A stretch of 24,741 bases of DNA from an uncultured Lachnospiraceae bacterium (lineage in GTDB: Bacteria > Bacillota > Clostridia > Lachnospirales > Lachnospiraceae): contig CAKRYY010000041.1 in NCBI GenBank assembly GCA_934432885.1, positions 1 to 24,741 of the forward strand. The letters are read 5' to 3'. Positions 14,749 through 23,609 of this stretch are shown here, piece by piece (the first letter of the stretch is position 1; each line of letters opens with the position of its first letter). Position numbers and translations under genes: made by a program. Below the pieces are notes generated by a model that did no database searches, had not been told where the DNA came from, and saw nothing but the letters and a program-made list of their open reading frames with translations.

Positions 14749-16074
14749 ATGAAGGCAGAAGATGTAAAAGAAATGGCAACTAAGTATGTGTTACAGTCAT
14801 GGAGTAAGCAGAAGGGGTTGAATCCAATTCCGGTAGAAAAAGCAGATGGAATTTATTTTTATGATTATGATGGAAACCGCTATACGGATATGTCGGCACA
14901 GCTTGTAAATCTGAATCTTGGCTATGGAAATCAGGATATTGCAGATGCAATTAAGGAGCAGGTGGATAAATTCTGCTATATAGGACCGTCTTATGCAGTA
15001 GAATCCAGAGCGAAGCTGGCAAAGATGGTAATTGATTTATTGCCGGATAACTTCGGAAAAATCTTTTTTACGAATGCAGGAGCAGACGCAAATGAAAATG
15101 CAGTTAAAATTGCAAGGATGTATACAGGAAGGAATAAGGTATTCAGCCGTTACAGGAGTTATCATGGCTCATCGTTCGGAGCAGGAAATCTGACAGGAGA
15201 ACCCAGAAGATATGCGCTTGAGCCGGGCATTCCTGGATTTGTAAAGTTTTTTGATCCTTATGTTTACAGAGAACCTATTACATTTGCTTCGGAAGAGGAG
15301 GCAACAAAATACTATCTGGCAAAGCTTAGAGAGCAGATTATCTACGAAGGGGCAGATCGTATCGCAGCGATAGAAATGGAGACAATAACAGGCTCTAATG
15401 GTGTTATTATTCCACCTAAAGGATATTTGCCGGGGGTAAGAGCGCTTTGTGATGAGTTTGGAATATTGATGATTTGCGATGAGGTTATGGCTGGCTTTGG
15501 CAGAACGGGCAAGATGTTTGCATTTGAAAATTTTGATGTAAAGCCTGATATTGTTACCTTTGCAAAAGGTGTTACCTGTGGCTATGTACAGCTTGGAGGA
15601 GTTGCAGTCAGCAAAAAAATTGCAGAGTATTTTGAAGAACATGTGCTCTCCTGCGGATTAACATATTCAGGACATCCACTTGCCTGTGCAGCAGGAGTTG
15701 CCTGTGTAAATTATTATGCAAAGGCAAATATTCTGGAGAATGTCAATAAGGTAGGGAAGATTTTAGGAGAAATTCTGGAGGATTTGAAGGACAAACATCC
15801 CTGTGTCGGGGATGTGCGTTACATTGGGCTTTTCTCAGCAATTGAGCTGGTAAAGGATAAGAGAACAAAAGAAGCATTGGTTCCTTACGGAAAAGACCCT
15901 GATGGAATTATGGGTAAAATTGTAGGAGAATTAAAGAAACGAAAATTTATGACTTACTCACATGAGAATATGCTGTTTGTAAATCCACCTCTCATCATTA
16001 CAGAAGAACAGCTTCGTGAGGAAATGGTAAAAATGGATGAAGTACTTGGGATTGTCGATAAATCCTATTTGTAG
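14749..16074 (+). CDS. Class III PLP aminotransferase, possible taurine:2-oxoglutarate (or GABA-type) transaminase
   Basis: A 441-residue, full-length fold-type I omega-aminotransferase. The PLP lysine is Lys273 in FAKGVTCGY; Asp244 in CDEVMAGFGRTGK binds the pyridine nitrogen; NAGADANENAVKIAR (109-123) is the phosphate loop with Asp at 113 where Glu is usual. The block FSRYRSYHGSSFGAGNLTGEPRRYALEPGIPG resembles sequences I recall being annotated as taurine transaminases, but this was not checked by search. The next gene, an iron-type alcohol dehydrogenase 35 bases on, would reduce the aldehyde made here. With taurine that gives sulfoacetaldehyde then isethionate, as described for Bifidobacterium kashiwanohense; GABA to 4-hydroxybutyrate or beta-alanine to 3-hydroxypropionate are alternatives. 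GGAG (14737-14740) lies 8 bases before the ATG. Class is certain, substrate is not. Confidence 0.9.
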   Translation: MKAEDVKEMATKYVLQSWSKQKGLNPIPVEKADGIYFYDYDGNRYTDMSAQLVNLNLGYGNQDIADAIKEQVDKFCYIGPSYAVESRAKLAKMVIDLLPDNFGKIFFTNAGADANENAVKIARMYTGRNKVFSRYRSYHGSSFGAGNLTGEPRRYALEPGIPGFVKFFDPYVYREPITFASEEEATKYYLAKLREQIIYEGADRIAAIEMETITGSNGVIIPPKGYLPGVRALCDEFGILMICDEVMAGFGRTGKMFAFENFDVKPDIVTFAKGVTCGYVQLGGVAVSKKIAEYFEEHVLSCGLTYSGHPLACAAGVACVNYYAKANILENVNKVGKILGEILEDLKDKHPCVGDVRYIGLFSAIELVKDKRTKEALVPYGKDPDGIMGKIVGELKKRKFMTYSHENMLFVNPPLIITEEQLREEMVKMDEVLGIVDKSYL

Positions 16075-16109
16075 TATACTTCTATAAAAAGAAACAGGAG
16101 GAGTAAGCT

Positions 16110-17267
16110 ATGGCATATGAGTACACTTTGCCAGCCCACATCATAGTGGGTGAAAAGGCACTGGAAAAAGCAGGACATTTTTTCAAATCATTTGGTAAAA
16201 AGGCGCTGATTGTAACAGGAAAACATGTTGTAAAGTCTGAAATGATGCAGGAATTAAAAGAGACGCTTTCCGGACTTGGAATTTCCTATGTGATTTTTGA
16301 CGGAATCACAGGGGAGCCGACAGATGTGATGATTGAAGAAGGCGTAAAGGCTTATCAGGAAAATGCCTGCGAATTCTGCATTGGCATAGGCGGCGGCAGC
16401 CCGCTTGATTCTGCAAAAGCGATAGCGGCTATGACGGTAAATGAGGGCTCGATTGCCGACTATAACGGCAAGGTCATGACGAAGGAAATTCCTCCGGTAG
16501 CAGCTATTCCGACGACAGCGGGAACTGGCTCAGAGGCGACGATGTTTACCATCATTACAGATACCAAAAAGGGAATCAAGATGCTTTTAAAGGGCGAAGT
16601 GCTTATACCGAAGCTTGCAATTGTGGATCCTGCGTTTACAATTTCGTCTCCTACAAATGTGACGGTTGCAACTGGTCTGGATGCTCTGACGCATGCGGTA
16701 GAAGCATATACCTCGAAGAAGGCGTTTTGCATGACAGATACGCTGGCACTGTCTGCGGTAAAACGGATTTTTAAGTATCTACCCGTGGCATATAAGGATG
16801 GAACGGATTTAAAAGCAAGAGAGGAAATGGCGGTTGCCGCATTAGAGGCGGGTATCTGCATCAATAACTCTTCCGTTACGCTTGTACATGGAATGAGCCG
16901 CCCAATTGGCGCGCTTTTCCATGTTCCGCATGGGATTTCCAACGCCATGCTGTTGACAACCTGTCTTTCCTTTGCATTGGATGGAGCCTATAAGCGGTTT
17001 GCAGAGCTTGGAAGAGTGATTGGAGCAGCCACACGGCAGGAAGATGATGAGGCAGCTGCAAAAGAATTCATTGAAGAATTGACTCGTTTGTGCCATACTT
17101 GTGAGGTACCCACATTGGAAGCGTATGGTATTGAAAGGGAAGCTTTCTTTGCTGCAATTGATAAGATGAGTCAGGATGCGGTGGATAGCGGAAGCCCGGG
17201 CAATACAAGAAAGCCGGTAACTGTCGAAGATGTAAAGAAACTGTATCAGGCGTTGTGGGCATACTAA
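16110..17267 (+). CDS. Iron-containing (group III) alcohol dehydrogenase, possible sulfoacetaldehyde or semialdehyde reductase
   Basis: A 385-residue NAD(P)H-dependent dehydrogenase of normal length. GGGS (94-97) is the cofactor-binding turn; PTTAGTGSEAT (135-144) is a family hallmark; the metal ligands are Asp191, His195 (GLDALTHAVEAY), His260 (HGMSRPIG) and His274 (HVPHG). Its job in this operon is probably to reduce the aldehyde from the upstream aminotransferase, disposing of reducing power and leaving the amino nitrogen as glutamate or alanine. A TauF-like sulfoacetaldehyde reductase is the preferred guess; 4-hydroxybutyrate dehydrogenase is the main rival. An AGGAGGAG site (16096-16103) lies 6 bases before ATG 16110. 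A terminator follows at 17277. Confidence 0.92.
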   Translation: MAYEYTLPAHIIVGEKALEKAGHFFKSFGKKALIVTGKHVVKSEMMQELKETLSGLGISYVIFDGITGEPTDVMIEEGVKAYQENACEFCIGIGGGSPLDSAKAIAAMTVNEGSIADYNGKVMTKEIPPVAAIPTTAGTGSEATMFTIITDTKKGIKMLLKGEVLIPKLAIVDPAFTISSPTNVTVATGLDALTHAVEAYTSKKAFCMTDTLALSAVKRIFKYLPVAYKDGTDLKAREEMAVAALEAGICINNSSVTLVHGMSRPIGALFHVPHGISNAMLLTTCLSFALDGAYKRFAELGRVIGAATRQEDDEAAAKEFIEELTRLCHTCEVPTLEAYGIEREAFFAAIDKMSQDAVDSGSPGNTRKPVTVEDVKKLYQALWAY

Positions 17268-17276
17268 GGAGTGTGC

Positions 17277-17310
17277 AAAGGAGCCAATCTCTAAGAGAGA
17301 GGCTCCTTTT
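17277..17310 (+). terminator. Terminator between the alcohol dehydrogenase and the PucR-type regulator
   Basis: AAAGGAGCC (17277-17285) pairs with GGCTCCTTT (17301-17309), with an inner TCTCT/AGAGA, then TTTTATTTG. No clear promoter follows, so the regulator is probably expressed at a lower level by read-through. Confidence 0.82.
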
Positions 17311-17349
17311 ATTTGTTTGGGTACAGGAGATTCAGAAAATGGAGGCATT

Positions 17350-18525
17350 ATGGCACTGACACTGAAAAAAATTTACGAACATACGCAGAAGTGCTATGGA
17401 ATAAAATTACTTGCTGGAAAGAGGGGACTTTCTCAGGTAATTAAATGGATTCATACATTGGAAAGTGAACAGGCAGCAGGTTTTCTGCATGGTGGTGAGC
17501 TTGTTTTCACAACAGGAATAGGAATTGAAGACCCTGGCTGGCTGCTCCGGTTTGCAGAAATATTAAAAAAGCAAAAAGCATGTGGGCTGGTGGTCAATCT
17601 TGGACCTTATGTGAAAGTGCTGCCAAAAGAGTTGGAACAGTATTGCGATCAAGCAGCATTTCCGTTATTTACAGTACCATGGGAAACAAGGCTTGTAGAT
17701 ATGACGCGCGATTTCTGTAATCAGATTATAGAGGAAGAAAAAACGGAAGAGAGCGTTGGTGAACTGCTGAAAAGTTTGATTTTATGGCCAGAAAAATATA
17801 AAGAAATTATTCCTGTTCTGGAAAAAAAGGGTATATGTTCAAGAGGAAACTGCCAGGTGCTCTGTCTGTCTATAAAAGCAGAGATGGAAATTCTTCCAGA
17901 AGGATATCTGGAATTTGTATATGGTAGGATTGCAGCGCTTTTGTGTGAAAAGTCATTTTCTACTGCAGAATTTGAAATGGAAGGTGTACTGGTAATTGTG
18001 CTTTTTGGCTGCCAGAAAGCAGAAGGCGCAAAGGTGATAGGAGAATTGCTTGCGTTGCAAAAAGAGAGAATGGGAAAAGTGGGAATTCGGATAGGCGCAG
18101 GCGCGGCAGAAGAAGGGATAGAAAGGCTTGGGGAAAATTATATTCGGGCAAAGAGACTTCTGGATGCCTGTGAAAGGAAGGGCAGTACGAGTCTTCTCTA
18201 TGATGAACTTACAGTGGAAAAACTGCTTTTCAATGTGCGGGAGGAGTATGTACTGCAGGAGTATTATGATAATTATGTTGGCAGACTGCTGGCTTATGAT
18301 AAAGAGCATGGAACAGAATATACAAAGACGCTGTCTGCATATCTGCAATTTGATGGAAGCATTTTACAGACAGCAGAGCAGCTTTTTATACATCGGAATA
18401 CTGTTAATTATCAGTTAAATCGTATAAAAGAAATTTTGAATTGTGATTTTTCTACGTTGGATGGAAAATTAAGGCTGAAGCTGGCATTCCTTATCAAAGA
18501 GCTTCATGCTTTCCACAAAGCGTAA
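17350..18525 (+). CDS. PucR/CdaR-type transcriptional regulator
   Basis: A 391-residue regulator. An N-terminal PucR ligand-sensing domain (about 1-125, LTLKKIYEHTQKCYGIKLLAG ... ELVFTTGIGI) is followed by a GGDEF-like CdaR middle domain (about 165-290, ending GENYIRAKRLLDAC) and a C-terminal PucR helix-turn-helix (about 335-390, QTAEQLFIHRNTVNYQLNRIKEIL). Members often activate neighbouring catabolic genes when the substrate or a nitrogen signal is present, so it most likely controls the aminotransferase/dehydrogenase pair. ATG 17350 is preceded by GGAGG (17341-17345) at a short 4-base spacing; an in-frame TTG at 17317 is a less likely start. The last 32 bases overlap the convergent exporter gene. 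Confidence 0.88.
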   Translation: MALTLKKIYEHTQKCYGIKLLAGKRGLSQVIKWIHTLESEQAAGFLHGGELVFTTGIGIEDPGWLLRFAEILKKQKACGLVVNLGPYVKVLPKELEQYCDQAAFPLFTVPWETRLVDMTRDFCNQIIEEEKTEESVGELLKSLILWPEKYKEIIPVLEKKGICSRGNCQVLCLSIKAEMEILPEGYLEFVYGRIAALLCEKSFSTAEFEMEGVLVIVLFGCQKAEGAKVIGELLALQKERMGKVGIRIGAGAAEEGIERLGENYIRAKRLLDACERKGSTSLLYDELTVEKLLFNVREEYVLQEYYDNYVGRLLAYDKEHGTEYTKTLSAYLQFDGSILQTAEQLFIHRNTVNYQLNRIKEILNCDFSTLDGKLRLKLAFLIKELHAFHKA

Positions 18526-19399
18526 TCAGAAAGAGGGTTGAGAGGATACATAAAAAGCCGACAATGTCCAGGGGCGTGAATGGTACATGCAGCCAGAAGA
18601 AGGAAAAGAGGGCTGCGGAAACCGGTTCGATGCAGGCATAGAGACTTGCCTTTTCCGGACCGATCAGCTTTACCCCCTGCATATAGAGGGAAAAGGAAAC
18701 GACAGTGCCGAGCAGTACGATGGCGGTAAGGCAGAGCAGGGAAGCTGTGTCGATAACAGGATGATACTGCCAGGGTCTGCGCAAAAAGGCGAGCGCGATT
18801 CCTCCAATCAGCATTGCCCAGCCAAGCAGAAAGGGCGTTGGGTAGGTTTTCATCAGTCCGCGTGGAATCAGATTATAAAAAACAACTGTAACAGCAGAAA
18901 AAAGACCCCAGAAAAGCGCACTGCCTGAGATGACAAGTTGCTGCACATTGCCATGCGTGGCAAGCAGAAAGATGCCTGCAAGCGCCAGAAAAACAGCTAT
19001 GACGTCAATGATGCCGGGAAGACGCTTTTCCCATACACACATGGTAATCATAATCAAAACAGGCGAAAGATACTGCAGAATGGTAGCAGTGCCTGCATTG
19101 GAATATTCGATTGCCCTGAAATAGGAATACTGACAGAGCATCATACCAAGAATGCCATAACAGATAAGCATAAATGCGCTTTTCTTATGTGACCATACCT
19201 CTTTGGAAAGGGAGGGCTGGCGTACCAGATAAAAAATTGTCAGCAGCAGACCTGCCAGAATAAGACGTATGGGAACCAGCCAGTCGGAGCAGGCTTCTTT
19301 TTCAGAAAAAAGAAACTGTCCGCAGGCGCCGGAAAGTCCCCAGAGGCTTCCACCAATTAAAGTAATCAGGATACCGATTCTTTTGTTCCTTGCTTTCAT
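18494..19399 (-). CDS. EamA/DMT-family transporter
   Basis: A 301-residue membrane protein with about ten helices in two EamA repeats. Repeat 1 starts ILITLIGGSLWGLSGACGQFLF and repeat 2 starts LFWGLFSAVTVVFYNLIPRG, both with the family's aromatic/glycine helix pattern. The C-terminal CIEPVSAALFSFFWLHVPFTPLDIVGFLCIL is also typical. Such carriers usually export amino acids or other small metabolites, or act as uptake permeases; the substrate cannot be read from the sequence. A link to the adjacent transaminase module (for example export of its product) is possible but rests only on position. ATG 19399 is chosen over an upstream in-frame start at 19429 because CGGAG lies 8 bases ahead on the minus strand. 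It converges with the PucR-type gene and overlaps it by 32 bases with no terminator between them. Confidence 0.88.
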   Translation of the reverse strand: MKARNKRIGILITLIGGSLWGLSGACGQFLFSEKEACSDWLVPIRLILAGLLLTIFYLVRQPSLSKEVWSHKKSAFMLICYGILGMMLCQYSYFRAIEYSNAGTATILQYLSPVLIMITMCVWEKRLPGIIDVIAVFLALAGIFLLATHGNVQQLVISGSALFWGLFSAVTVVFYNLIPRGLMKTYPTPFLLGWAMLIGGIALAFLRRPWQYHPVIDTASLLCLTAIVLLGTVVSFSLYMQGVKLIGPEKASLYACIEPVSAALFSFFWLHVPFTPLDIVGFLCILSTLFLITLCGKHEAL

Positions 19400-19467
19400 G
19401 CTATTTTCTCCGTTTCTGGAATTACCCAAAGACTGTTTTTGTATATTTTCAGTACTTTCGATTTTGT

Positions 19468-19496
19468 ATCATAGCATTGCTGCGGCTGGAAAACAA
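19468..19496 (-). promoter_or_regulatory. Promoter of the EamA transporter gene
   Basis: On the minus strand: TTGTTT (19491-19496), 17-base spacer, TATGAT (19468-19473) preceded by TGC (extended -10). It is back to back with the peptidase promoter. Confidence 0.65.
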
Positions 19497-19507
19497 GAGG
19501 AATTCTC

Positions 19508-19536
19508 TTTATAATTTCAGGGGGAAGTGTTATACT
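19508..19536 (+). promoter_or_regulatory. Promoter of the M16C peptidase/DUF4349/era genes
   Basis: TTTATA (19508-19513), 17-base spacer, TATACT (19531-19536) with TGT in front (extended -10). The expected start is near 19543, about 25 bases before the ATG. Confidence 0.68.
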
Positions 19537-19567
19537 AACAAATAAAGTAAAAAGAGCGGAGGCATTT

Positions 19568-22516
19568 ATGGATTTTACAAAATGTACAGCATACGAGATA
19601 ATCGAGCAGCATCGCATTTCTGAGCTTGACGCACAGGCATGCCTGCTTCGGCATAAAAAAACGGGCGCAAGGATTGCACTTTTATCAAATGATGATGAAA
19701 ACAAGGTATTTTACATTGGCTTTCGGACGCCCCCTGAGGACAGTACAGGAGTTGCACATATACTGGAACACTCTGTCTTATGCGGTTCTAAGCATTTTCC
19801 GGTCAAGGACCCGTTTATCGAGCTTGCGCAGGGCTCCTTAAATACCTTTTTGAATGCAATGACATATCCTGATAAAACGGTATATCCGGTTGCAAGCTGC
19901 AATGACACAGATTTTCAGAATCTGATGCACGTGTATCTGGACGCGGTATTTTATCCGAATATTTATCAGGAGGAAAAGATATTCAGACAGGAGGGCTGGC
20001 ATTACCAGCTTGAGGATAAGGATGCAGAACTTGCCATCAACGGCGTTGTATACAATGAAATGAAAGGGGCATTTTCTTCTCCGGATGATGTACTGGACAG
20101 AGAGGTATTTTCTTCCCTGTTTCCGGATACGCCCTATGGTGTGGAATCAGGCGGAGACCCGAAGTGCATTCCCAATCTGACATACGAGCAGTTCCTTGCT
20201 TTTCATGGCAGATATTATCATCCGTCCAACAGCTATATCTATCTGTATGGAAATATGGATATGGAAGAAAAATTAAACTGGATAGACGAGACGTATCTTT
20301 CCAGCTTTGACGCATTAGAGATAGATTCCGCTATTAAGTTGCAGACGGGCTTTACAAAGTCGGTGGAGGTCAAAAAGCAGTATCCCATTACGGACAGCGA
20401 GCCGGTAAAGGGAAACGCATATCTGGCATACAATGCAGTCGTTGGAACGAGTCTTGATAAGGAACTGTATCTTGCTTTCCAGATTTTGGATTATGTGCTC
20501 TGCTCTGCACCGGGTGCACCGCTGAAGCAGGCGCTCACGGATGCCGGAATTGGAAGGGATATTTACAGCGTATATGAAAATGGCATTTTACAGCCCTATT
20601 TCAGCATTGTATCCAAAAATGCAGATATTGAACAAAAAGAAGCATTTCTTGCAACAATAAAAGAAACTCTGGAGCAGCTCTGTGAAAAGGGAATTGATAA
20701 AAAGGCGCTGCTGGCAGCAGTTAATTACTATGAATTCAAGTACAGAGAAGCGGATTTTGGCTCTTATCCGAAGGGGCTGATGTACGGGCTCCAGATGTTA
20801 GACAGCTGGCTCTATGATGAAAAAGCACCGTTCTTACATGTAGAGGCGGAGCAGACCTTTGCCAAAATGAAGGAGCTGGCAAAGAGCGATTATTTTGAGC
20901 AGCTTATCAGGAAGTATCTTCTGGAAAATGCCCACAGCTCTATTCTGCTTGTAGAGCCGGTACGCGGACTGGCGGCAGTGCAGGAGAGGGAGCAGAAGGA
21001 GGCATTTGCAGAAAAGAAAGCACAGATGTCTGAAAAAGAGCTGGATCAGCTCGTAAGCGAGACAGAGGCGCTTGCAGAATATCAGGAAGGACCGGATACG
21101 GAGGAAGCCTTAAGCACGATTCCGCTTTTGTCAAGGGCAGATATGAAGCGGAAGGCGGAGCCTTATCACAATAGAGAGGAGTGGCTTTCTGATACGCTGA
21201 TTTTACATCATGATTTATTTACCAATGGAATCGGCTATGTCAAGCTTTTGTTTGACATTGGCAGACTGCCCGGGGAGCTTTTCCCCTATGTGGGAATCTA
21301 TAAGGCAGTGCTTGGATTGATGAATACAGAGCATTACAGCTATCATGATCTGTTCAATGAAATCAATCTGCAGACAGGTGGAATTGCAACGGGCATTAAC
21401 GTATATCCAGATACCAGAAAGCCGGATGAGCTTAAGATTTTATTTGAGGTCAGGACAAAAGCACTTTATGAAAACCTGGACAAAGCCTTTGCTCTGATGC
21501 AGGAAATGATGCTTCATACCATTTTTACAGATAAAAAGAGGCTGCATGAGATTATCAGTGAGGCGCGCTCCAGAGTACAGGCGAATTTTATGAGCGCAGG
21601 ACATACGCTTGCCGCACTGCGTGCAATGTCCTATTTCTCTCCGGCTGCGGCAGTGACAGAGCTCTTTAGCGGTCTGCCGTTATATCGTCTGTTAGAAAAG
21701 CTGGATGATGAATTTGAAACGACTGCGGATGATTTGATTGAAAAGCTTACGCTTTTGACGAAGCTGATTTTCAGCAGGGAAAATCTCATGGTGGATTATA
21801 CTGGCGAGGAAAAGGAGGATGCCAGACTTACAGCGCTTGCAGGGCAGCTTCAGGCAGCACTTTTTGCAGGCGAGCAGAAGGCAGAGCAGTATATACCGGC
21901 TCTGATAAAAAAGAATGAGGGACTGATGTCCTCAGCGCAGGTACAGTACGTCTGCCGTGCTGGAAACTTCAGAAAGAAGGGCTATGATTATACTGGCGCT
22001 CTGCGGGTGCTGAGGGTTATCATGGGCTATGAATATCTTTGGAATCAGGTGCGCGTAAAGGGCGGCGCTTATGGCTGCATGTGCAGCTTTGGCAGGTCGG
22101 GAGACAGCTATTTTGTGTCCTACAGAGACCCGAATCTGGAAAAAACAATAGCTGCTTATGAAAATGCGCCTGCCTTTGTACGCAGCTTTGAGGCAGATGA
22201 GCGGACGATGACAAAATTCATTATAGGAGCAGTCAGTGAAAATGATATGCCGCTGACACCTTCTGCAAAGGGAACCCGCAGTCTTGCGGCGTATATGACA
22301 AATATCAGCTATGAGGATACACAGAAGGAACGGGATGAAATGCTGGATGCACAGCCAAAGGACATTCAGAAGCTGGCTGCATATCTGGAAGCCTTTCTTG
22401 CGTTTGACTGTCTCTGTGTAGTTGGAAATGAACAAAAGCTAAAGGATGAAAAGGAACGCTTTATGGAGCTTGCACCGCTTTCCGGCGGCAGTGATGAGCA
22501 GGCATACGGTGCATAA
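19568..22516 (+). CDS. M16C zinc metallopeptidase (presequence-protease-like)
   Basis: A 982-residue single-chain peptidase of the insulinase superfamily, close in length and layout to mitochondrial/plastid PreP and bacterial M16C enzymes. The inverted zinc motif HILEH gives His64, Glu67 (catalytic base) and His68; the third ligand is probably Glu164 in VVYNEMKGAFSSPDD. The sequence LCGSKHFPVKDPFIELAQGSLNTFLNAMTYPDKTVYPVAS after the motif is the family hallmark. The C-terminal half (LWNQVRVKGGAYGCMCSFGRSGDSYFVSYRDPN) supplies the arginine/tyrosine pair used to bind substrate ends in this fold. No signal peptide is seen, so it is cytoplasmic and likely degrades short peptides. GGAGG (19558-19562) lies 5 bases before the ATG. 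The next gene starts 30 bases later. Confidence 0.93.
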   Translation: MDFTKCTAYEIIEQHRISELDAQACLLRHKKTGARIALLSNDDENKVFYIGFRTPPEDSTGVAHILEHSVLCGSKHFPVKDPFIELAQGSLNTFLNAMTYPDKTVYPVASCNDTDFQNLMHVYLDAVFYPNIYQEEKIFRQEGWHYQLEDKDAELAINGVVYNEMKGAFSSPDDVLDREVFSSLFPDTPYGVESGGDPKCIPNLTYEQFLAFHGRYYHPSNSYIYLYGNMDMEEKLNWIDETYLSSFDALEIDSAIKLQTGFTKSVEVKKQYPITDSEPVKGNAYLAYNAVVGTSLDKELYLAFQILDYVLCSAPGAPLKQALTDAGIGRDIYSVYENGILQPYFSIVSKNADIEQKEAFLATIKETLEQLCEKGIDKKALLAAVNYYEFKYREADFGSYPKGLMYGLQMLDSWLYDEKAPFLHVEAEQTFAKMKELAKSDYFEQLIRKYLLENAHSSILLVEPVRGLAAVQEREQKEAFAEKKAQMSEKELDQLVSETEALAEYQEGPDTEEALSTIPLLSRADMKRKAEPYHNREEWLSDTLILHHDLFTNGIGYVKLLFDIGRLPGELFPYVGIYKAVLGLMNTEHYSYHDLFNEINLQTGGIATGINVYPDTRKPDELKILFEVRTKALYENLDKAFALMQEMMLHTIFTDKKRLHEIISEARSRVQANFMSAGHTLAALRAMSYFSPAAAVTELFSGLPLYRLLEKLDDEFETTADDLIEKLTLLTKLIFSRENLMVDYTGEEKEDARLTALAGQLQAALFAGEQKAEQYIPALIKKNEGLMSSAQVQYVCRAGNFRKKGYDYTGALRVLRVIMGYEYLWNQVRVKGGAYGCMCSFGRSGDSYFVSYRDPNLEKTIAAYENAPAFVRSFEADERTMTKFIIGAVSENDMPLTPSAKGTRSLAAYMTNISYEDTQKERDEMLDAQPKDIQKLAAYLEAFLAFDCLCVVGNEQKLKDEKERFMELAPLSGGSDEQAYGA

Positions 22517-22546
22517 AAGGACCAGCATTGCAGGGAGGAAAAGAGG

Positions 22547-23608
22547 ATGAAAAAGAGCAAAGTGATGAGATGGGAAGGTCTGCTGCTCACAGCTGCAGTC
22601 AGCCTGCTTTTGACCGGCTGCGGCAGCAGCACGTCTACGGAAATGATGACAGAAAGCGCTGCTGCAGATGGGGGTATTTACAGCAAGGCAGCTGCGGCAG
22701 AGTATGCGGTGGATGATAGCGCGTATGCAGAGGAGAATTCATCAGCAGGAGAACAGCAGGAGCTGCCGGATGCGGTAGGCAAAAAGCTGATTAAAAATGT
22801 AAATATCGAGGTGGAAACCAGAGAATTTGACGCTTTGATTGAAAATGTGACAAAGCAGGTAGAAGAACTGGGCGGATATGTCGAGAGCCTCAGCACAAGC
22901 AATTATTCGGCGGACAGCTTTCGGAATGGGAATCTGACAGTGCGTGTACCTTCTGAAAAGCTGGATGTCTTTTTGCAGGAGGTTGCGGAGCAGTCCAATA
23001 TTACCTACCGCAATGAATCGGTAGAGGACGTAACGCTTCAGTATGTGGATTTGGATACACATAAAAAATCCCTGATTGCAGAGAGGGACCGGCTTTTAGA
23101 GCTGCTTGCCAAGGCAGAAACGGTGGAGGATTTGATTACGATAGAGGAGCGGCTTGCCGAGGTACGCTATCAGATTGAAAGCATGGAAGCACAGCTGCGT
23201 ACCATAGACAATCAGGTGAGCTACAGCACTGTATACATAGGAATTACAGAGGCAGAAATTTTAACGCCGGTAGAAGCAAAGGGCTTTTTTGGTGAAATCG
23301 GAGAAGGCTTTGTAAATAATGTACACCGCGTGGCAAGCGGACTCCGCAGTCTGGCAGTCTGGTTTATCATATCGATTCCCTATTTCCTGGTATGGGCTGT
23401 TTTTGTAGGTATTGTATTTTTGATTATTAACATCTGCAGAAAACAGAGTGAGAAAAACAGAAAGAAGCGGGAAGCAAACAGAGCGGCGCAGAAGATGAAT
23501 ATGCAGCAGGCGCAGGGCGCAGTACAGCAAAGAGCGCCGATGCAGGGACAGCAGATGACGCAGGCACAGGGCATGCAGCCACAGACGACACAGCAGAAGG
23601 ATGAATAA
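22547..23608 (+). CDS. DUF4349 lipoprotein with C-terminal membrane helix and Gln/Met-rich tail
   Basis: A 353-residue envelope protein. The signal peptide ends in LLTGC with Cys25 as the lipid-bearing residue. A Ser/Ala-rich linker leads to the DUF4349 domain (about 80-262, starting KKLIKNVNIEVETREFDALIENV), which includes a coiled coil (about 180-225). One strong membrane helix (about 270-297) is followed by basic RKQSEKNRKKREANR, placing the C-terminus in the cytoplasm. The tail (about 312-353) is unusually rich in Gln and Met. The protein is thus anchored twice, by lipid and by helix. Function is unknown; families of this shape are thought to be envelope-associated. GGAGG (22534-22538) lies 8 bases before the ATG. 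Its stop overlaps the region of the era start, so the genes are tightly coupled. Confidence 0.88.
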   Translation: MKKSKVMRWEGLLLTAAVSLLLTGCGSSTSTEMMTESAAADGGIYSKAAAAEYAVDDSAYAEENSSAGEQQELPDAVGKKLIKNVNIEVETREFDALIENVTKQVEELGGYVESLSTSNYSADSFRNGNLTVRVPSEKLDVFLQEVAEQSNITYRNESVEDVTLQYVDLDTHKKSLIAERDRLLELLAKAETVEDLITIEERLAEVRYQIESMEAQLRTIDNQVSYSTVYIGITEAEILTPVEAKGFFGEIGEGFVNNVHRVASGLRSLAVWFIISIPYFLVWAVFVGIVFLIINICRKQSEKNRKKREANRAAQKMNMQQAQGAVQQRAPMQGQQMTQAQGMQPQTTQQKDE

Positions 23609-23609
23609 G

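Noticed and set aside
16460..16948. Minus-strand open frames inside the alcohol dehydrogenase (also 16842-17348)
   Set aside because: Both are antisense to metal-ligand motifs of a certain gene and resemble no family.
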